Assembly (NCBI RefSeq): GCF_902506105.1
Contig: NZ_LR733304.1
Coordinates: 1,016,334-1,080,333, forward strand
Direction: 5' to 3'
Length of the DNA: 64,000 nucleotides
From: Aeromicrobium sp. 9AM
GTDB taxonomy: Bacteria > Actinomycetota > Actinomycetes > Propionibacteriales > Nocardioidaceae
The position numbers and the translations under genes were made by a program. Numbering within the stretch: the first letter of the stretch is position 1; each line of letters opens with the position of its first letter. Below, piece by piece: positions 59,154 to 64,000 of the stretch. Under the pieces are notes generated by a model. That model searched no databases, was not told where the DNA came from, and worked only from the letters and a program-made list of their open reading frames with translations.

Positions 59154-59190
59154 CCCCGCTCCGCACTCCCTTCACAGAAAGCACTTTTTC

Positions 59191-59871
59191 ATGAATCGCA
59201 TCACCGCGCGGCTTTCCGCTGCGCTCCTCACGGCTGCCCTCGTGGGCATCGCCGGTCCGGCGTTCGCCCACGTGAACGTCTCCTCGACCGACGCCACCCA
59301 GGGCGGCTTCGGCAAGGCGGTCTTCCGCGTGCCGACCGAGTCCGAGACGGCCTCGACGACCAAGCTCGTCGTGACGTTGCCCCAGGACACGCCGTTCGCC
59401 TTCCTCACCACACAGACCAAGCCGGGCTGGAAGGTCACGATCAAGGAGGCCAAGCTCGCCAAGCCGACCAAGGTCGGCGACTTCGAGCTGACCAAGGCCG
59501 TACGCACGATCACCTGGACGTCGACCGGTGACGGCATCCCGCCGTCGCAGTTCGACGAGTTCGCGATCTCCGGCGGTCCGTTCCCCGAGGCCGACACGAT
59601 CGCGTTCACCGCCGAGCAGACCTACAGCGACGGCAAGGTCGTCGCCTGGGACCAGGTGCAGAAGGGCGACAAGGAGCCCGAGCACCCGGCTCCGACGCTG
59701 ACGCTCGCTCAGCCGGTCGAGGACAAGGCCGCCGACAGCAAGACGGCTGCCGGCAAGGTGGAGGCCACTTCGGCCTCCGACAACACGGGTCGCTGGCTCG
59801 GCGGTGGCGCCCTCGTCGTGGCGGCCGTCGCCCTGGTTGTGGCTCTGCGGGAGAATCGACGTCGTGCGTAA
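59191..59871 (+). CDS. YcnI family copper-binding protein
   Basis: 226 residues. The signal peptide ends LVGIAGPAFA so that mature protein begins with His (HVNVSSTDATQGG), the N-terminal ligand of the monohistidine copper brace described for YcnI (DUF1775). The DUF1775 domain follows to about residue 165 (FRVPTESETASTTKLVV, GWKVTIKE), then a C-terminal linker and a membrane helix near 205-222. It overlaps copC by 8 bp. AGAAAG lies 10 nt before the ATG. Confidence 0.9.
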   Translation: MNRITARLSAALLTAALVGIAGPAFAHVNVSSTDATQGGFGKAVFRVPTESETASTTKLVVTLPQDTPFAFLTTQTKPGWKVTIKEAKLAKPTKVGDFELTKAVRTITWTSTGDGIPPSQFDEFAISGGPFPEADTIAFTAEQTYSDGKVVAWDQVQKGDKEPEHPAPTLTLAQPVEDKAADSKTAAGKVEATSASDNTGRWLGGGALVVAAVALVVALRENRRRA

Positions 59872-60376
59872 CGTCGTTCTCCGTGTGGCTCTCCTGAGCT
59901 TCGCCCTGCTCCTCATGGGGTCGGGCCCGGCGTCGGCGCATGCGTCGCTCGTCGGGTCCGACCCCGCGGACGGGGCCACCCTCGGCGCGGCGCCGACGGT
60001 CATCACGTTCACGTTCAACGAGAACATCGGCAACCCCGCATACATCGCCGTGACCGCGCCCAACGGCAGCAAGGTCGATGTCGGTGACGTACGAGCGATC
60101 GACAACAAGGTCTCGGCGAAGCTGCCCGATGTCGACCAGAAGGGCCGCTACACGGCGTCCTACCGGGTGGTGTCGGCCGACGGGCACCCCGTCGAGGGCA
60201 CGATCCACTACTCCTCGACGACCGGGCGCACCGTCAAGCAGGTCGCCGCACCCGACAAGGAGACCTTCATCCACCGTCACAGTGCCCACCTGTTCTGGGG
60301 CATCCTCGCCGCTGCTGTGGCGATCGCCCTGCTCCTGGCTCCGTTGAGGAGGCGAGATGACAAGGACGACGCGTGA
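59864..60376 (+). CDS. CopC domain protein with membrane anchor
   Basis: 170 residues. Cleavage after GPASA exposes His (HASLVGSDPADGA), the first copper ligand of CopC; a second ligand pair is in RVVSADGHPVEG. One C-terminal helix near 142-160 anchors it. GTG 59864 overlaps ycnI, and ATG of the next gene overlaps its end by 20 bp. It should hand copper to CopD or hold it outside the membrane. Confidence 0.9.
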   Translation: MRNVVLRVALLSFALLLMGSGPASAHASLVGSDPADGATLGAAPTVITFTFNENIGNPAYIAVTAPNGSKVDVGDVRAIDNKVSAKLPDVDQKGRYTASYRVVSADGHPVEGTIHYSSTTGRTVKQVAAPDKETFIHRHSAHLFWGILAAAVAIALLLAPLRRRDDKDDA

Positions 60377-62315
60377 CGTGGTCCTGGCCTTCCTGCTGGC
60401 CGTCGCAGTCCTGACGTTCTTCCTGGCCGTCGGCGGGGGAGCACCGAAGACCGCGCCCGCCGGCATCCCGGACCCAGGGCCCTTCGTGGGCTGGGCGGTG
60501 CCCTTCACGAAGCTTCTGACCGACGTGTCGGCCGTGCTGGTCATCGGGTTCCTCGCGGCGGCGGTGTTCCTGCTGCCGTCGACCCAGAGCGAGGTTGAAG
60601 GCCTCTCCGTCCAGGCCGTACGTGTTGCGGCCCGTTGGGCGATCGTGTGGTCGGCGGCCAGCGTGTTCTACTTCTTCGTCAAGGTCGCAGACACCTTCGC
60701 CAAGCCCCTGTCGGGGCTGTCCTGGGCCTTCATCGACGGTTATGCGGGTGCGTCCGAAGGGCGCGCGATCCTGTTGCAGGCCCTCGCGGCAGGGCTCGTG
60801 GCGATCGCCGCGCGGTGGACGCTCGGCACCGCGCCGCTGGCCGGGATCCTGGGTCTCGCGCTTGCGGCGATGGCGCCGATCGCGTTGACCGGCCACACGG
60901 CGTCGTCCGGCTCGCACGACCTGGCCACGACCAGCCTCCTGCTGCACCTCGTGGGCGTGACGATGTGGGTCGGCGGCCTCGCCGCACTCGCCTGGGTCGG
61001 ACTGCGGGGGAGCAAGCGCCTGGAGGCCGCGATCACCCGCTTCTCGACGCTCGCACTGTGGTCCTTCGTCATCATCGGTGCCTCGGGGGCGATCAACGCG
61101 TCGGTTCGGCTCGGATCGATCGGGGAGGTGTTCGGTTCGGCGTACGGTCGGCTGGTCCTGCTGAAGGTTGCCGCGCTGGTGGTCCTGGGCGTGTTCGGGC
61201 AGCTGCAGCGCCGGCGCATCGTGGCCCAGAGCGCCGGATTCCTGCGTCTCGCCCTGACCGAGCTGTTCATCATGAGCGCGACGGTGGGGCTGGCTGTGGC
61301 GCTCTCTCGGACTCCCACCCCGGTCGGCAACAATGTCCTCAACACCCCGGTCGAGGAGCTCTTGGGCGGTCCGATGCCGGCCGCGCCGACCGTGCTGCGG
61401 CTGCTGTGGGGCTGGTCCGGCAACGGTGTCGGGCTGGCGATCGTCTGCCTGGGCACGGCGCTCTACCTCCGCGGCGTCTGGGCGATGCGCCGGCGCGGCG
61501 ATGCGTGGCCGGTCGGACGTACGATCTCGTGGTTGCTCGGCATGGTCATCATCGCCTGGGCCACGTTCGGCGGGCTCGGCGTCTACTCACACGTGCTGTT
61601 CAGCGCCCACATGGCGTCGCACATGCTGCTGTCGATGGTTGCGCCGATCTTCCTCGTGCTCGGCGCCCCCATGACCCTGGCGCTGCGCACGTTGCCCGGC
61701 CCGCGGCAGCCGGGCGAGGTGTCACCCCGCACGATGCTGCTGGGATTCCTGCACTCGCGGTTCTCGCGGTTCTTCACGCACCCGTTGGTTGGGCCGGTGC
61801 TGTTCGTCGGCAGCCTCTACGGCCTCTACTTCAGCGGCGCCTTCGAGAGCCTCATGGGCAACCACTGGGGCCACGCGATCATGGAGCTGCACTTCCTGAC
61901 CGTCGGCACGCTGTTCTACTACGTCCTGATCGGCGTCGATCCCGCACCGCGGGCCATCGCCCCGCTCGTACGTTTCGGCATGCTGCTGGTCACGGTGCCG
62001 TTCCACGCGTTCTTCGCCGTCGTGGTGATGTCGTCCAACACGGTGTTCGCCGGCGACTACTGGCGCTCCCTCCACCGGCCCTATCGCACCGACCTGCTCG
62101 CCGACCAGTACCTCGGCGGCGGCATGGCCTGGGCGATGGGCGAGATCCCGCTGATCCTCGTGATGGGCGCGATCCTCGTGCAGTGGTACCGCTCCGACGC
62201 GCGGGAGGCCAAACGGTTCGACCGGTCCGAGAGCCGTACGGGCGACGAGCAGCTCGAGGCGTACAACGCCCGCCTGCGCGACCTCGCCGAACATGGAAAA
62301 CGGCGGGACCCCTAG
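60357..62315 (+). CDS. CopD-CtaG fusion copper membrane protein
   Basis: 652 residues with about 15 membrane segments. Residues 1-330 are a CopD-type permease (AFIDGYAGASEGRAILLQAL, TGHTASSGSHD, LLLHLVGVTMWVGGLAALAW). Residues 345-620 are a CtaG/caa3-type assembly domain (HVLFSAHMASHMLLSMVAPI, PMTLALRTLPGP, NHWGHAIMELHFL, PFHAFFAVVVMSSNTV), where His and Met could bind copper. The role is copper uptake or delivery to cytochrome oxidase. GAGGAGG lies before ATG 60357. Its stop sits inside the loop of a terminator hairpin. Confidence 0.92.
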   Translation: MTRTTRDVVLAFLLAVAVLTFFLAVGGGAPKTAPAGIPDPGPFVGWAVPFTKLLTDVSAVLVIGFLAAAVFLLPSTQSEVEGLSVQAVRVAARWAIVWSAASVFYFFVKVADTFAKPLSGLSWAFIDGYAGASEGRAILLQALAAGLVAIAARWTLGTAPLAGILGLALAAMAPIALTGHTASSGSHDLATTSLLLHLVGVTMWVGGLAALAWVGLRGSKRLEAAITRFSTLALWSFVIIGASGAINASVRLGSIGEVFGSAYGRLVLLKVAALVVLGVFGQLQRRRIVAQSAGFLRLALTELFIMSATVGLAVALSRTPTPVGNNVLNTPVEELLGGPMPAAPTVLRLLWGWSGNGVGLAIVCLGTALYLRGVWAMRRRGDAWPVGRTISWLLGMVIIAWATFGGLGVYSHVLFSAHMASHMLLSMVAPIFLVLGAPMTLALRTLPGPRQPGEVSPRTMLLGFLHSRFSRFFTHPLVGPVLFVGSLYGLYFSGAFESLMGNHWGHAIMELHFLTVGTLFYYVLIGVDPAPRAIAPLVRFGMLLVTVPFHAFFAVVVMSSNTVFAGDYWRSLHRPYRTDLLADQYLGGGMAWAMGEIPLILVMGAILVQWYRSDAREAKRFDRSESRTGDEQLEAYNARLRDLAEHGKRRDP

Positions 62316-62331
62316 AAGGAGGTCCCGCCGT
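62296..62331. terminator. Terminator shared by copD-ctaG and sodA
   Basis: ACGGCGGGACC (62300-62310) and GGTCCCGCCGT (62321-62331) form an 11-bp stem with a 10-nt loop that includes the copD-ctaG stop. On the minus strand the stem is followed by TTTTCC, so it is a canonical terminator for sodA; on the plus strand no T-run follows. Confidence 0.85.
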
Positions 62332-62346
62332 CGGCCGTGTCGTCGG

Positions 62347-62964
62347 TCAGAAGATGATCTGGCCGCCGGAGGTCGCCGCCGTGAAGCGTGCCTGGGCATC
62401 GGCCCAGTTGGCGATGTTCCACCACGCCTTGACGTAGTCGCCCTTGACGTTGAGGTAGTCGAGGTAGAACGCGTGCTCCCACATGTCCAGCTGGATGATC
62501 GGGATCAGCGTCGCCGGGATGTTGTTCTGCTGGTCGAACAGCTGCACGTTGATCAGCCGCTGGCCCAGCGTGTCCCAGGCCAGGATCGCCCAGCCCGAGC
62601 CCTGCAGGCCCAGCGCCGACGCCTCGAACTGCGCGCGGAACGCGTCGAACGAGCCGAAGTTGTCGTCGATCGCGGCGCCCAGCTCACCGTCGGGCTTGTC
62701 GCCGCCCTCGGGGGAGAGGTTCTTCCAGAAGATCGAGTGGTTGATGTGACCGCCGAGGTTGAACGCGAGGTTCTTCTCCAGCAGGTTGATCGTGTCGTGG
62801 GCCTCGGTGCTGCGCGCCTCTTCGAGCTTCTCGAGCGCGGTGTTCAGGCCGTTGACGTAGTTCTGATGGTGCTTCGAGTGATGAAGCTCCATGATCTTGC
62901 CCGAAATGTGCGGATCCAGAGCGCCATAGTCGTACGGCAGATCCGGAAGTGTGTAGTCAGCCAC
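62347..62964 (-). CDS. sodA: Fe/Mn superoxide dismutase
   Basis: Converts superoxide to oxygen and hydrogen peroxide. 205 residues. Metal ligands are His in [14 protein letters not shown], His in [10 protein letters not shown], and Asp and His in [11 protein letters not shown]. The mixture of residues ([25 protein letters not shown]) fits the Mn/Fe actinobacterial type and no signal peptide is seen. GTG 62964 has AGGAGG only 3 nt away. It lies head-on to the copper cluster. Confidence 0.95.
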   Translation of the reverse strand: MADYTLPDLPYDYGALDPHISGKIMELHHSKHHQNYVNGLNTALEKLEEARSTEAHDTINLLEKNLAFNLGGHINHSIFWKNLSPEGGDKPDGELGAAIDDNFGSFDAFRAQFEASALGLQGSGWAILAWDTLGQRLINVQLFDQQNNIPATLIPIIQLDMWEHAFYLDYLNVKGDYVKAWWNIANWADAQARFTAATSGGQIIF

Positions 62965-63175
62965 GATCCTCCTCGGGACGTGGGCACCTCATGTGCCCGG
63001 TGTGTAGTTGTATGCGTTTCAACTGCCAGTCTGTCAGTCCTGTTCCCATACGCAACGGCGGTGCCCAACCCGTGGGCGGCAGGCCCGTGTCCGCGAGCAG
63101 ATGACGGGTTGGCATGTCCTAGTCTGTCTGTGGACATTCCGGGGGTAACCACCACGACGTACGAGGAGGATCGAG
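62965..63175. promoter_or_regulatory. Divergent intergenic region sodA / phosphatidyltransferase
   Basis: 211 bp without a gene. The ribosome sites are AGGAGG before sodA and GAGGAGGATCGAG before 63176. An AT-richer patch (TAGTTGTATGCGTTTCAACT near 63004-63023) is the likely sodA promoter area on the minus strand; ACTGCCAGTCTGTCAGT contains a direct repeat. No certain promoter can be marked. Confidence 0.4.
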
Positions 63176-63751
63176 ATGGAGGAGCGCATCCTCACGATCC
63201 CCAACGCACTCAGCTTCGTACGCCTCCTGCTGGTCCCGGTGTTCCTGTGGCTCGTGCTCGGGCCCGAGTACGACGAGCTGGCGCTGGCCGTCCTCATGGT
63301 CTCGGGCATCACCGACTACCTCGACGGCAAGCTGGCACGCAGGCTCAACCAGACGTCCAAGATCGGCGCGATCCTCGACCCTGTCGCCGACCGGTTCTTC
63401 ATCCTCGCCGTCGTGATCGGCCTCGGCTACCGCGACATCATCCCGTGGTGGCTCGCCGTGATCCTGCCGCTGCGGGACGTCTTCTTGTTCAGCCTCGTGC
63501 CGTTCCTGCGCACGCGCGGCTACAGCTCACTGCCCGTCCACTTCCTCGGCAAGGCCGCCACCGCGAGCCTGCTGTATGCCTTCCCGTTGCTCCTGCTGGG
63601 TGACGGGAGCGGCACGGTCGCGGACCTGGCCAACGTGTTCGGCTGGGCGTTCACGATCTGGGGTGTGGCGCTCTACTGGTGGGGCGGCGTCCTGTACGCC
63701 TTCCAGGTGCGGCGGCTCATGACCTCGACGGCACCAGTCGTCCGGAGCTGA
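63176..63751 (+). CDS. CDP-alcohol phosphatidyltransferase (PgsA2-type)
   Basis: 191 residues with the CDP-alcohol motif: D-x2-D-G-x2-A-R-x8-G-x3-D-x3-D, visible in GITDYLDGKLARRLNQTSKI and ILDPVADR near 41-68. About five membrane helices. Possible products are phosphatidylglycerophosphate or phosphatidylinositol phosphate. The following DUF881 gene gives the order of Rv1822 (pgsA2)-Rv1823 in Mycobacterium. GAGGAGG lies 6 nt before ATG 63176. Confidence 0.9.
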   Translation: MEERILTIPNALSFVRLLLVPVFLWLVLGPEYDELALAVLMVSGITDYLDGKLARRLNQTSKIGAILDPVADRFFILAVVIGLGYRDIIPWWLAVILPLRDVFLFSLVPFLRTRGYSSLPVHFLGKAATASLLYAFPLLLLGDGSGTVADLANVFGWAFTIWGVALYWWGGVLYAFQVRRLMTSTAPVVRS

Positions 63752-63752
63752 C

Positions 63753-64000
63753 ATGGCCGAGCAGGAGGCGCCGATGCGGGCCGAGGGCCTGCTCGAGCAG
63801 ATCGCCGAGACGGCGCTCGACGACGACTACTACGTCGTACGCGCCGGCAGCTACGCCGACTCACGCGAGTTCAACACGCCACTGACGGGTCTCGTGCTGG
63901 CGGCCTTCGCGCTCCTCGTGGTGATCGCGGCCGTGCAGACCCGCAACGACCGGCCGGCGACCGAGCGCGAGCGTGACTCGCTCATCAGCGACGTCGCAGC
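63753..64000 (+). CDS. DUF881 family protein (N-terminal part only)
   Basis: Frame open from ATG 63753 for 82 codons to the window end. The visible part has an acidic start, LDDDYYVVRAGSYADSREFN, one membrane helix near 47-63 (LTGLVLAAFALLVVIAAVQT) and then RNDRPATERERDSLISDV, which is the beginning of the DUF881 domain with its predicted coil. It is one of two DUF881 genes that normally surround a small basic protein gene in actinobacteria. GGAG is 8 nt upstream and the previous stop 1 nt before. Confidence 0.8.
   Translation, partial: MAEQEAPMRAEGLLEQIAETALDDDYYVVRAGSYADSREFNTPLTGLVLAAFALLVVIAAVQTRNDRPATERERDSLISDVA

Overview
The window is a high-GC actinobacterial chromosome segment with no plasmid, phage or insertion-sequence genes. 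The order tlyA-nadK-recN-steA-mctB-like-pyrG-Nudix-xerD ... parA-scpA-scpB-rluB ... cmk ... der, together with an arginine cluster, mpg and tyrS upstream, is the block known from Mycobacterium (Rv1652-Rv1713 region). The 16S text and the codon use (GTACG words everywhere, leaderless TAGGGT-type promoters, frequent GTG and some TTG starts) look most like Nocardioidaceae, probably Aeromicrobium. That placement is from memory, not from a search.

Layout. 1-1.8 kb: a DUF2207 membrane protein cut by the window edge. 1.9-10.5 kb: complete arginine biosynthesis, argG then argCJBDFRH, almost every junction a 4-bp overlap; argG is the long E. coli-like type and sits outside its usual argR-argH slot. 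10.6-12.1 kb: a methyltransferase and an alkyladenine glycosylase. 12.1-21.8 kb: accessory-looking genes lying between mpg and tyrS: a MacB-type ABC exporter, a CitA/CitB-type two-component system divergent from a tctCBA tricarboxylate transporter, two universal stress proteins, a FrnE/DsbA-like protein and a coupled 32-residue Cys peptide. 21.9-28.9 kb: tyrS and a complete 16S-23S-5S rRNA operon with two promoters, a long 23S processing stem and a UUCG-loop terminator.

28.9-47.9 kb: the conserved housekeeping block (TPR protein, SSB-like protein, HAD phosphatase, tlyA, nadK, recN, steA, MctB-like gene, pyrG, Nudix, xerD, parA, a small linker gene, scpA, scpB, rluB, tyrA, cmk, plsC-like, der) ending in tRNA-Pro(GGG) and a strong terminator. 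Most genes overlap the next by 1-16 bp, suggesting long coupled transcripts joining chromosome segregation, rRNA modification, nucleotide supply and GTPase-driven ribosome assembly.

48.0-50.4 kb: a three-gene minus-strand operon that is the most unusual item: an 81-residue peptide whose last 55 residues contain only D, G, T, S and A, followed by a JmjC/cupin (RoxA-like) oxygenase and a sucrase/ferredoxin-like protein. It could be a ribosomal-peptide or protein-hydroxylation system. 50.5-57.3 kb: small enzymes (PRC-like, LOG-like, Nudix, two S4 proteins, HAD phosphatase, exported unknown, luciferase-like oxidoreductase, Gfo/Idh/MocA, spermidine-synthase-like). 57.3-58.5 kb: ornithine aminotransferase. 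58.6-62.3 kb: a copper cluster (unknown membrane protein, YcnI, CopC, CopD-CtaG fusion) converging on superoxide dismutase. 63.2-64 kb: a CDP-alcohol phosphatidyltransferase and the start of a DUF881 gene, the beginning of another conserved actinobacterial cluster.
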